Positions 54,457 to 62,821 of a stretch of 64,000 bases of DNA are shown here, in pieces. Source of the stretch: Bacteroidota bacterium. Its GTDB lineage: Bacteria > Bacteroidota > Bacteroidia > UBA4408. The stretch is from contig JADKCP010000011.1 in NCBI GenBank assembly GCA_016718805.1, forward strand, positions 1-64,000, given 5' to 3'. Position numbers and translations under genes: made by a program. Below the pieces are notes generated by a model, which was not told the origin of the DNA, ran no database searches, and worked only from the letters and a program-made list of their open reading frames with translations. Each line of letters begins with the position of its first letter. The first letter of the stretch is position 1.

Positions 54457-56091
54457 CTATTTCGTTAATTGAATTATTGGCTTTCCGCTGCAAGCATTGG
54501 GAAACTGTATGTTGAGCAATTGAGAAATTGTTGGAGCAATGTCTATAACTGAAACTGGTTCGGAATTGGATCCTTTAGGGATGGTGTATCCGTAAAAAAT
54601 TAAAGGCACATGTGTATCATAAGAATATGGAGAACCATGGGTTGTTCCGGTTCTAGAAAACTCTATCCAAGCTGGTTCATAGTTTATTAACACATCTCCC
54701 GACCTTTTTTGGTTAAATCCATTTTGCATAAAACTCTTTATACCATTGGTGAATTCGCTGTTGTTCATACAGTGAGCTGTTGCTGTATTAGCAATACCTC
54801 TGAATTTTAACATATAGGTAGCTGCATCATTTTGAATGTTTTCGATGTTCAAATTTTTTGCACGAATGTACGTTTGGTTGAAATAGATTTGTTCGTTGCT
54901 ATAAGCTAAAACCAAGGTATCTCCATAATTTTTTGCTAAAAAACTTTTTAGCGAATCTATTGGATGTTCCGAATCGAAATAGCCGGATGGTATGTTTAGA
55001 TCGCCCAATTGTGCAGGATTCTCAACACCGGCATGATCGGCAGTTAAAAAAACTAGTACATTTTTTTTACCGATATAGGTATCTAAAAAACTAAGTAAAT
55101 CTGCTATTTCTTTATCCAATCGCAAGTAAGTATCTTGCATTTCCATTGAGCCCGGGCCAAACTGATGTCCAATATAATCGGTAGATGAAAAGCTGATAGT
55201 TAAAAAATCGGTTGCACCTTTTTTTCCAAGTTGCTCTGCTTGTAAGGTAGCAATGGCGAAATCTTTGGTAAGTGTATTTCCGAAAGGTGTTAAGCGCACT
55301 AATCCCAAACCTCCATTATCTTTCATTAACTGAGGTAATCGATGTGGAAACGCCGGACTAGTTTCAGATTTAAACATACCTTCATACTTATTCACATCCG
55401 AATTACTTTGCAAATACTTATCAGGACTTAGTAAAAGCTCCCAGGAATTATTGAGTAATTTTTGAACACGGTTTTCTTTATTAAATGCAAGCACCCAAGC
55501 AGGCAGTTCGTTCATGTAATAACTACTAGTTATAAAATTTCCTGTTAAATCGTCAAACCAATAGGCAGCATTGGCAGTATGACCGGCAGGCAGAATTGCT
55601 CCTCTATCTTTTAAAGCGATGCCTATTACTCTTGATTTTTTATTGTTTGAAAGCCTTAGCTCGTCACATACAGTGGTAGCCAACATGTTGTGTGGCGACA
55701 TTTGACCTGCACTTGAAGTGCTTCCTACTGTTTTATAAGCATAATCGGAAGTACAATAAATAGATTTATTCCGTGAACGATCAAACCAGTTGTTTCCAAT
55801 TATTCCATGCATTGATGGAGTTGTGCCTGTATAAATACTTGCATGTCCGGGTGCAGTATATGTTGGAACATACGTAAAATTGGCATTTCTACAAAAATAA
55901 CCTTCGTTTACCAATCGTTTAAATCCATTTTCACTAAAATTATCCCAATAGCGGTAAATATAGTCGTAGCGCATTTGATCGACTACAATTCCGATCACCA
56001 ATTTGGGCTGTTCAACTGATTGAGCAAAGCTTTGACTAAAGGTTAAACTAGTAATGATTATGAAAAATAAGGTAGTTTTTTTTAGGAACAT
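54457..56091 (-). CDS. pafA: PafA-type alkaline phosphatase
   Basis: Phosphate-irrepressible periplasmic phosphatase of the alkaline phosphatase superfamily. 544 residues, as in Elizabethkingia PafA. Signal peptide to QSFAQ. Two-zinc site and active-site residues are present: VVDQMRYDYIYRYW (Asp), Thr nucleophile in YTAPGHASIYTG, GIIGNNWFD (Asn), ALKDRGAILPAGH (Lys, Arg), SSTDYIGHQFGP (Asp, His), FLTADHAG (Asp, His) and TTHGSPYSYD (His). It shares 1 base with the crcB stop, so it is last in a coupled five-gene operon. Confidence 0.88.
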   Translation of the reverse strand: MFLKKTTLFFIIITSLTFSQSFAQSVEQPKLVIGIVVDQMRYDYIYRYWDNFSENGFKRLVNEGYFCRNANFTYVPTYTAPGHASIYTGTTPSMHGIIGNNWFDRSRNKSIYCTSDYAYKTVGSTSSAGQMSPHNMLATTVCDELRLSNNKKSRVIGIALKDRGAILPAGHTANAAYWFDDLTGNFITSSYYMNELPAWVLAFNKENRVQKLLNNSWELLLSPDKYLQSNSDVNKYEGMFKSETSPAFPHRLPQLMKDNGGLGLVRLTPFGNTLTKDFAIATLQAEQLGKKGATDFLTISFSSTDYIGHQFGPGSMEMQDTYLRLDKEIADLLSFLDTYIGKKNVLVFLTADHAGVENPAQLGDLNIPSGYFDSEHPIDSLKSFLAKNYGDTLVLAYSNEQIYFNQTYIRAKNLNIENIQNDAATYMLKFRGIANTATAHCMNNSEFTNGIKSFMQNGFNQKRSGDVLINYEPAWIEFSRTGTTHGSPYSYDTHVPLIFYGYTIPKGSNSEPVSVIDIAPTISQLLNIQFPNACSGKPIIQLTK

Positions 56092-56462
56092 CAGGATTGG
56101 TTTTTTAGTAACATGAAAACAAGGGCAATACAGGTAAACACACTTATACCAATATTTAAAAGAGCTAGTCCGGTATACCCATTTTTAATAAGTTGAACTG
56201 ATTCAAAACTAAAGGTTGAAAAAGTACTGAATCCACCACAAAAACCTACAATTACTAATAGTCGCAAATAGGATTGAGAAGCTACTCTATCGTTTAAAAT
56301 CAAAATAGAGATTCCCAAAATTAAGCAACTTGTAAAATTTGCAAGTAAAGTAGCAAGTGGAAAATTGCTTCTAAAATTAGCAGCAACAATTCCCGATAAG
56401 GCATATCTAGCAACACTACCAACACCCCCACCTACAAATACTGCAAGCCAATTAAACAGCAT
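56091..56462 (-). CDS. crcB: Fluoride channel FluC/CrcB
   Basis: 123 residues, four membrane helices: FVGGGVGSVARYALSGIVA, ATLLANFTSCLILGISILI (the conserved Asn), and GFCGGFSTFSTFSFE with the paired Phe/Ser-Thr lining of the fluoride pore. Exports fluoride as a dual-topology dimer. It overlaps the PAP2 gene by 11 bases. No fluoride riboswitch seen. Confidence 0.9.
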   Translation of the reverse strand: MLFNWLAVFVGGGVGSVARYALSGIVAANFRSNFPLATLLANFTSCLILGISILILNDRVASQSYLRLLVIVGFCGGFSTFSTFSFESVQLIKNGYTGLALLNIGISVFTCIALVFMLLKNQS

Positions 56463-57033
56463 ATATTTTTGTTCTTGAATAAGTATAAAATTTTGTTACA
56501 AAATACGAAATTGTAAGACCAAGTATTGCTCCAACAAAACAATCGGCAGGAAAGTGTTGTCCTAAATAAATGCGACTATAAGCAACCAAAGCAGCCCAAA
56601 TATAAAGCAAGCTGATATATTTATAATTATCTTTTAGTAAGGCAACAACAAAATATGCAAGCGCAAATGTATTAGCTGCATGCGATGACACAAATCCGTA
56701 TTGACCGCCACAACCATCTACCAAATGAATTTTAGATACTAGTAACAAATTGTGACAGGGCCTATACCGCATAAAAACATTTTTAAATAGGTGCAAACAT
56801 GCTTGGTCGCTAATGCTTATAATAAGTGCAACAAAAACAAGAATGAGCCATGTTTGTTGTTTATGTTTTTTAAGTAAAAGCACCAGCAAAAACACATAAA
56901 ATGGTATCCAAAAAAATTTACTGCTGATATAATGCATACACACATCAAAGAAGTGTGAATGTGCTCCATTAATCGCTATAAAAAGTTGGGTATCGAGCTC
57001 TTTAAAAAAGGTAACTGTGTTATCTAAACTCAT
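56452..57033 (-). CDS. PAP2 family membrane phosphatase
   Basis: 193 residues, multi-helix. The three catalytic motifs are present: KNVFMRYRPCHN (KxxxxxxRP), SSHAANTFA (PSGH-like, with Ser-Ser) and SRIYLGQHFPADCF (SRxxxxxHxxxD). Such enzymes dephosphorylate undecaprenyl pyrophosphate, phosphatidate or lipid A; the substrate is not readable. Overlaps its neighbours by 4 and 11 bases. Confidence 0.85.
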   Translation of the reverse strand: MSLDNTVTFFKELDTQLFIAINGAHSHFFDVCMHYISSKFFWIPFYVFLLVLLLKKHKQQTWLILVFVALIISISDQACLHLFKNVFMRYRPCHNLLLVSKIHLVDGCGGQYGFVSSHAANTFALAYFVVALLKDNYKYISLLYIWAALVAYSRIYLGQHFPADCFVGAILGLTISYFVTKFYTYSRTKIYAV

Positions 57034-57641
57034 TTAGTTTCTTTAATAAAACTATAGCCGCCTTTGGTAGCACCCCATACTTGTTTTCCTTCGGCATCAA
57101 ATCCTTGATCCCAACTTAACAGGCTGTTCTTAGTTAAAGTAACTTTACTAGATGCATATTTAGCACCGCGCAAATCGCTTGAACAATCCTTTTCATGTGT
57201 ACTTCCAACATATGTATTTTTATCTTTTCGAACCAGGAATACCGAACATCCTTTACGAGTTTCGAGCGAATCGGGAGTTAGGTTTGCTAAAGGAGTTTCA
57301 TTTTTCCAATCACCGGCAAAACGGAGTGGTTTTTTAAAGGTATAAACTGCACTTTCAAAGGTATCTTTTGATACTTGAGTAATATGATATACGCGCTGTC
57401 TGTAAGGTTTTGCCTGATCAGTAGCCATTGCTTGTTCCACGTAGAACCAATTCCCGTTTGAATTGTCCTTCCAAATTTGTTTAATGTGCAAGCGTATGTC
57501 AAAATAATCGGAATCTTGTTCAGCTTGTAGGCTGCTATTAAAGTTTCCTTCAATCCATGTACTTAGTTTTTTTAACTCTTTGCTTTGAGCAGCAGCCTGT
57601 AATTGAAAAACAACGCCAAGCAGGAGAAGTAAATTTTTCAT
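57030..57641 (-). CDS. CpeT-like protein
   Basis: 203 residues. Signal peptide MKNLLLLLGVVFQLQAAAQS, then LSTWIEGNFNSSLQAEQDSD, NWFYVEQAMATDQAKPYRQR, VYHITQV, GCSVFLVRKDKNTYVGST and DLRGAKYASSKVTLTKNSLL. This is the CpeT/CpcT pattern of cyanobacterial phycobilin lyases. With no phycobilisome here and a periplasmic address, another ligand-binding or lyase role is likely. It is known in non-phototrophs without clear function. Confidence 0.7.
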   Translation of the reverse strand: MKNLLLLLGVVFQLQAAAQSKELKKLSTWIEGNFNSSLQAEQDSDYFDIRLHIKQIWKDNSNGNWFYVEQAMATDQAKPYRQRVYHITQVSKDTFESAVYTFKKPLRFAGDWKNETPLANLTPDSLETRKGCSVFLVRKDKNTYVGSTHEKDCSSDLRGAKYASSKVTLTKNSLLSWDQGFDAEGKQVWGATKGGYSFIKETK

Positions 57642-57644
57642 TGT

Positions 57645-58523
57645 TTATGGTTTTGAGGAATCATTTACAAATGCAATTTTTGACAAGTCTTTGCTTATGG
57701 CAATTCGTTTAATGTTGCTTATACCTTGCTTTTCAAAATCGGCAATCTCAATCCAATTAGTTCCTTTGGTAGGAAAATATGCATAGAGCTTAGCTCCTTT
57801 TGCCTGAATAATATTTTGCGAATCGTACACCGAAAAATCCTCACTACCGGGTAAACAGGCAATGATTGGAAGAACTTTTCCACTTTTTAAATTTATAATA
57901 CAAATCCATCTTACAGAATCAATGAGTTGTGTAATGAATAATTCGCTATTGTTTTTGGGACGTATAGAACGGCCAATATTTTTTGCTAGAAATTTTTCCT
58001 GGCAGTTCTTGATGTTAACCTGCCATAACGATGGAGGTTCAGTAATTTTGAAGAAAGCAAAATTGCTTTCGTTTATCCAATGATAGTAGCCAATACTATC
58101 AAGTTCATTGCAAATAGCTTCGCTACCGAAATTTTCGAAAACGTACTTTTTGAATCGTTGACTCGAATCTTTTTCGACTCTTACCAAAGAAATAAATTTT
58201 TCATCATCACTCAAGTAAGGTGAATATTCGCTTTCGGGAGTATTGGTAATTCGGGAAGATGTTTTTTGTTCAATTGAATAACTGAATATGTCGGCTTGTT
58301 TTTCGTCCTTGTAAGCAACATAAAAAATAAGTGAACCATCTTTTGAAAAACTTGGTTGGTTGTCGTAGCCGGTACGGTGCGTAATGTTTTCGGGAGTTTG
58401 CACGGTTGCCTGAGTTTTATCTAATTTACAGGAAGCTAAAAATATATCTGTTTCAGATGAAATTTGAGCTTGTAATTGCTTGCTAACACAAAGTAAAAGT
58501 GCGTAAATCAGAATTTTTTTCAT
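57645..58523 (-). CDS. Exported TolB-like beta-propeller protein
   Basis: 292 residues. Signal peptide MKKILIYALLLCVSKQLQA. TolB/WD40-like repeats: NQPSFSKDGSLIFYVAYKDE, DIFSYSIEQKTSSRIT, SEYSPYLSDDEKFISLVRVE and a last ISKDLSKIAFVND. First gene of the operon, 3 bases before the CpeT-like gene. Probably a periplasmic scaffold or sensor; no partner identified. Confidence 0.7.
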   Translation of the reverse strand: MKKILIYALLLCVSKQLQAQISSETDIFLASCKLDKTQATVQTPENITHRTGYDNQPSFSKDGSLIFYVAYKDEKQADIFSYSIEQKTSSRITNTPESEYSPYLSDDEKFISLVRVEKDSSQRFKKYVFENFGSEAICNELDSIGYYHWINESNFAFFKITEPPSLWQVNIKNCQEKFLAKNIGRSIRPKNNSELFITQLIDSVRWICIINLKSGKVLPIIACLPGSEDFSVYDSQNIIQAKGAKLYAYFPTKGTNWIEIADFEKQGISNIKRIAISKDLSKIAFVNDSSKP

Positions 58524-58751
58524 GTAAAAAACTGTAGTATTTTGATGGTGAAATTATTAATTTATTCGATATGCTTATTCGTATTATTTGTAGTTAAGCT
58601 TTTATGGTTGATTGAAAGGATAATTCAATAAGAAAATCAACTAGAAAATTACAGGAATATATTTCCTAATTTTTAGTATTAACCTAGTTTAATTTTACTT
58701 AAAAATTATAACTACGGCAGCTTCAAATAGTGCCCTTTATCAGTATTTTGT

Positions 58752-59975
58752 TTAGTGTTTTTTTTCGACGTAACTAGCGAGTGATCGCATAGCTAGAGCA
58801 ACACTCAACACACATAAGATTGCTCCCATAAAAAACGGAGCTCCTGGAAAATAAATTGGAGCTGTACTTGCAGTGAAATAGGAAAATAAATTGGTCATTA
58901 AGGGAGGTCCAATAATAGATGTAAGGCTCATTACACTTGTTAAACCGCCTTGCAATTCGCCCTGTTCGTTTGAAGCTACTTGATTTGAAATTATTCCCTG
59001 TAAAGCCGGACCGGAAATTCCACCCAAACAATAGGGAACCAAAATAGCAAACATCATCCAGCCTTGTGATGCAAAAGAAAATAAGAATAATCCAACACCG
59101 TATAAGGCCAAACCAAAATAAACAGAACGCTTTTGTCCCAACTTAGGATTAATGATACGAATTAATCCGCCTTGCACCAATGCAACCATTAAACCAACAA
59201 ATCCTAAGGAATAACCCACCCATGCTTCATTCCATTGAAATACTTCCATTGTAAAGTACGCCCATGTACTTTGTGCGGCATGGCCGGCAACATATATAAA
59301 AAAGAGTGAACCAACTAATCCTAAAACAACCGGATATTTTTTAAAATTAAGCAATGCTCCTGCGGGGTTTGCACGCTTCCATTCAAATGCTCTTCGATTC
59401 GATTTTTCAAGCGATTCGGGCAAAATAAAGTATCCATAAATCCAATTTATCAAAGCCAAAACAGCTGCAGCAATAAATGGAATTCGCGGACCAAATTGAC
59501 CTAACAATCCTCCCAATACAGGTCCAATAATAAAACCCAACCCGAATGCAGCACCAATAAGTCCAAAATTTTGAGCACGCTTTTCGGGAGTACTAACATC
59601 GGCAATATAAGCAGCACCTGTTGTAAAACTTGCACCACATATACCGGATATAATTCTTCCTACAAAAAGCCATGCTATGGAAGGTGCAAATGCAAGGAAA
59701 ATATAATCTATGCCAAGTCCGAAAAGGGAAAAAAGTAAAATCGGTCGACGGCCATAATGGTCACTTAGGCCCCCTAAAACCGGTGCAAATACAAATTGCA
59801 TAACTGAGTATGCAAACATTAACCATCCGCCATACACAGCAGCTTCACTGAGGTTTCCACCAATCATTTGTTGAATTAACTTTGGTAATACCGGAATAAT
59901 AATTCCAAAACCAATCACATCAATGAGCAGGGTAATAAAGATAAATCCAACTGCAGCTTGCTTTTTGTCTTTCAT
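58752..59975 (-). CDS. MFS drug exporter, TetA-like
   Basis: 407 residues, 12 membrane segments. Major facilitator family, DHA1 group: GFGIIIPVLPKLIQQMIG, the loop 2-3 motif GGLSDHYGRRPILLFSLFG, and GAAFGLGFIIGPVLGGLLGQ (motif C of antiporters). Sequence is near tetracycline exporters of class A/C, but many Bacteroidota carry such proteins as general efflux pumps, and a resistance role cannot be inferred. No regulator adjoins it. Confidence 0.8.
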   Translation of the reverse strand: MKDKKQAAVGFIFITLLIDVIGFGIIIPVLPKLIQQMIGGNLSEAAVYGGWLMFAYSVMQFVFAPVLGGLSDHYGRRPILLFSLFGLGIDYIFLAFAPSIAWLFVGRIISGICGASFTTGAAYIADVSTPEKRAQNFGLIGAAFGLGFIIGPVLGGLLGQFGPRIPFIAAAVLALINWIYGYFILPESLEKSNRRAFEWKRANPAGALLNFKKYPVVLGLVGSLFFIYVAGHAAQSTWAYFTMEVFQWNEAWVGYSLGFVGLMVALVQGGLIRIINPKLGQKRSVYFGLALYGVGLFLFSFASQGWMMFAILVPYCLGGISGPALQGIISNQVASNEQGELQGGLTSVMSLTSIIGPPLMTNLFSYFTASTAPIYFPGAPFFMGAILCVLSVALAMRSLASYVEKKH

Positions 59976-60193
59976 AAGTTAAATCCAGTATAAATGAAGA
60001 AAACTTAGCTCTTCAATTAGGCTTGTTGCAAATTGGTTAAATGAAAACTACCAGCATGTATACACTTAACTAGCACTACAAAAAACCAATTTGTTTGCAA
60101 TTATACAATGAATAGTTGACTGTGCCTAAGCAGCAAAGAAATTATGGAAATTATTTTGAAACTACTAACAGTATAGGAAGCTCAATCGCAAGT

Positions 60194-61048
60194 TTACTTG
60201 AAGTAAGTTTCGATTTCATTAATTGAAGTACCGGCTAATATTGCAAAACTTGGAAGTGCAAAAAAGTTTGCTTCATTCACTTTAAATGCTCCGGGTTCGG
60301 AGGTTCTAATTCCGCTGTAACCAAATTTTTTAGCCGTTTTAATCAATTGCGGATTGTAAGCGCCATTTCCATAAGGTAAAGCCAACCACATAGTTGATTG
60401 AGCAGTAACGTCTTGAATATAGCTTTTTGATTCTCCAATTTCGTAATCGAGGGAGTTTAAATAAGCATCATGACTGGGAAAATTAATTGAATCGTTAATT
60501 AAAAAAGGATGCGATGAAGTATGACTTTCAATTGAAAAAAGTTTTTGTCCCAGGTTATTACGAAATTGATCCATTACCCATACATCGCTCCATTTTAAAC
60601 GGTGATGACGACCTACCCATTCGGTAACAATAAAAAAGGTAGCCGGCATATTTTGTTGCTGCAATTCGGGATAAGCCAATTCATAATCGCTTGAATAACC
60701 ATCATCGAAGGAAATAATAATTGCATTTGATTTCAAGGTTTTTTCCCCATTTTTTAGCTTTGTTAAATCATCAAAGGAAATTAGTTCATAGTTTTTTGAT
60801 TTAATAAACGCTAGGTCTTTTTTAAAATCAGCTAAACTTCTATCATACTCATCGCCATTGGTATCTGGCACTACCTCGTGGTACATAAGAATGAGTACCT
60901 TGTAAGCTGAATTTAGGCTATCACTTTCATTCACTTTTGGGATAGGTTTAACTGCCGGCAAAACGTAATATTTTTTACAAGAAGCTAATCCTAAACTTAA
61001 TATCACAACTAGTATGGAAATAGTTATGAATTGAACTTGATTTTTCAT
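60194..61048 (-). CDS. Polysaccharide deacetylase lipoprotein
   Basis: 284 residues. Lipobox in ILSLGLASCKKYY. NodB homology domain: LILMYHEVVPDTNGDEYD, IISFDDGYSSDYELAYPELQ (metal Asp pair), PATFFIVTEW, IESHTSSHPFL (His metal ligands) and WLALPYGNGAYNPQLI. Removes acetyl groups from a polysaccharide at the cell surface; the substrate is unknown. Confidence 0.85.
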   Translation of the reverse strand: MKNQVQFITISILVVILSLGLASCKKYYVLPAVKPIPKVNESDSLNSAYKVLILMYHEVVPDTNGDEYDRSLADFKKDLAFIKSKNYELISFDDLTKLKNGEKTLKSNAIIISFDDGYSSDYELAYPELQQQNMPATFFIVTEWVGRHHRLKWSDVWVMDQFRNNLGQKLFSIESHTSSHPFLINDSINFPSHDAYLNSLDYEIGESKSYIQDVTAQSTMWLALPYGNGAYNPQLIKTAKKFGYSGIRTSEPGAFKVNEANFFALPSFAILAGTSINEIETYFK

Positions 61049-61351
61049 TCGTATGGTGTGCTGGTTTTTTCTGATTTAACGTAGACTTCAATAAATGGTT
61101 ACTTAATAGTTGATTAAAGGGATTTTTTAATTTCGAACAAATTATTGTTAACTATTTAATTCCTTCATTGCTATACTATTATTTCTACATTATTTTTTAA
61201 AATAATAGCTCAATGGTTTATGTATAAAGGTCCAGGTAATTTTATACGAGATGTAACCTTTTAAAAAAAAATCAGTTGAAGCAGCAAACTCATTTAAATA
61301 AAAATGAGATTTAGATATATTTGCAAACTCAATTTCTAAACACAAAACACA
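61049..61351. other. 303-base divergent intergenic region
   Basis: Between the divergent deacetylase and mutase genes. AT-rich. It contains the probable glmM promoter at 61293-61323 and no coding sequence. Confidence 0.5.
61293..61323 (+). promoter_or_regulatory. Probable promoter of the mutase gene
   Basis: TTTA at 61293-61296 (consensus TTTG), 19 bases, then TATATTTG at 61316-61323; 28 bases before the start codon. One mismatch from the full Bacteroidota consensus. Confidence 0.5.
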
Positions 61352-62761
61352 TTGACACTTATTAAATCTATTTCGGGAATACGCGGCACCATTGGTGGTA
61401 AACCGGGTCAAGGATTAAGTCCGATTGATGTAGTTAAATTTACATCGGCATACGGCACTTGGATTATATCAAAAAATCAATCAAAAAAATCAATTAAAAT
61501 AGTAGTAGGACGTGATGCCCGCATATCAGGCGAGATGGTAAATCACTTGGTAACAGGAACTCTTATTGGTCTAGGAATAAATGTTGTAGATGCAGGTTTA
61601 AGCACTACACCAACCGTTGAAATGGCGGTTACAATGGAAAAGGCTGATGGTGGAATAATTTTAACCGCAAGTCACAATCCTAAACAATGGAATGCCCTGA
61701 AACTTTTGAATGAAAAAGGTGAATTTATTAGTGCTAAGGACGGCGAAGATTTGCTTGCCCTTGCCGAATCGGAGAGTTTTACCTTTGCTGAAGTTACTGC
61801 TTTAGGCAGTTATACGCAGGATAGCAGTTTTATTAAAAAACACATTGATAAAATTTTAGAATTGCCTTTGGTAGATAAAGCTGCCATAAAAAGCAAAAAG
61901 TTTAAGGTGGTAATTGATTGTGTAAATTCTACCGGAGGCATCGCTGTTCCAATGCTTTTAAAAGAATTGGGAGTGGAAGATATTACCGAATTGTATTGCA
62001 CACCTGATGGCAATTTTCCGCATAATCCGGAACCATTGCCCGAAAACTTGCGAGATATTTCAAAAGCAGTTGTAAAAAATAAAGCACACTTAGGAATTGT
62101 GGTTGACCCGGATGTAGATCGACTGGCATTAGTGTGCGAAGATGGAGAAATGTTTGGTGAGGAATATACCTTAGTTGCTGTTGCAGACTATGTGTTAAAA
62201 AATAAAAAAGGAAATACGGTTAGCAATTTATCCAGTACAAGAGCATTGCGCGATATTACTGAAAAAGCAAAATGCGAATACAATGCAGCAGCTGTTGGAG
62301 AAGTAAATGTGGTTGAAATGATGAAATCCACCAAAGCTATTATTGGTGGTGAAGGAAACGGTGGAGTAATTTATCCTGAATTACATTACGGTCGTGACGC
62401 TTTAGCAGGTATAGCCTTGTTTTTAACTCATTTGGCTAAGTTTGGAAAATCGTGTTCGATGTTACGAGCTAGCTACCCGAATTACCATATTTCAAAAAAT
62501 AAAATTGAACTTACACCGGGTATTGATGTAGATCATATTTTAGAAGCCATTCAAAAGAAATATAAAAAACAACCCATTAATACTATTGATGGAGTTAAAA
62601 TTGAATTTAATAAAGAATGGGTGCATTTGCGCAAATCGAATACTGAACCTATTATTCGTATTTACTCAGAAAGTGAGCATGAAACCACTGCCGATAATTT
62701 GGCTGAGAAAATAATTATGGATATAAAGGAAATAATTAAGCAGGAAGCGATATTAAAGTAA
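61352..62761 (+). CDS. glmM: Phosphoglucosamine mutase / phosphohexomutase
   Basis: 469 residues, TTG start at 61352; TLIKSISGIRGTIGG is the standard Bacteroidota N-terminus. Active-site Ser in GIILTASHNPKQWNALK, metal loop DPDVDRLALV, sugar loop GEGNGGVIYPE, and phosphate loop RKSNTEPIIRIY. GlmM converts glucosamine-6-P to glucosamine-1-P for peptidoglycan and lipopolysaccharide. Bacteroidota members of this group may also act as phosphomannomutase, so the exact sugar is an inference. Confidence 0.88.
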   Translation: MTLIKSISGIRGTIGGKPGQGLSPIDVVKFTSAYGTWIISKNQSKKSIKIVVGRDARISGEMVNHLVTGTLIGLGINVVDAGLSTTPTVEMAVTMEKADGGIILTASHNPKQWNALKLLNEKGEFISAKDGEDLLALAESESFTFAEVTALGSYTQDSSFIKKHIDKILELPLVDKAAIKSKKFKVVIDCVNSTGGIAVPMLLKELGVEDITELYCTPDGNFPHNPEPLPENLRDISKAVVKNKAHLGIVVDPDVDRLALVCEDGEMFGEEYTLVAVADYVLKNKKGNTVSNLSSTRALRDITEKAKCEYNAAAVGEVNVVEMMKSTKAIIGGEGNGGVIYPELHYGRDALAGIALFLTHLAKFGKSCSMLRASYPNYHISKNKIELTPGIDVDHILEAIQKKYKKQPINTIDGVKIEFNKEWVHLRKSNTEPIIRIYSESEHETTADNLAEKIIMDIKEIIKQEAILK

Positions 62762-62778
62762 GCGTATTTACTAATTAC

Positions 62779-62821
62779 AAAATAAAATGACGGCAAGTTT
62801 ACTTAGCCGTCATTTTATTTT
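62779..62821. terminator. Bidirectional terminator inside the sulfatase 3' end
   Basis: AAAATAAAATGACGGC (62779-62794), 11-base loop, GCCGTCATTTTATTTT (62806-62821): a perfect 16-base stem. The sulfatase stop codon lies in the loop and its last codons form one arm, so the coding end doubles as terminator. Confidence 0.8.

Noticed and set aside
58752..59975. Mobile tetracycline-resistance gene
   Set aside because: No regulator, insertion sequence or base-composition change around it; TetA-like MFS pumps are common chromosomal genes.
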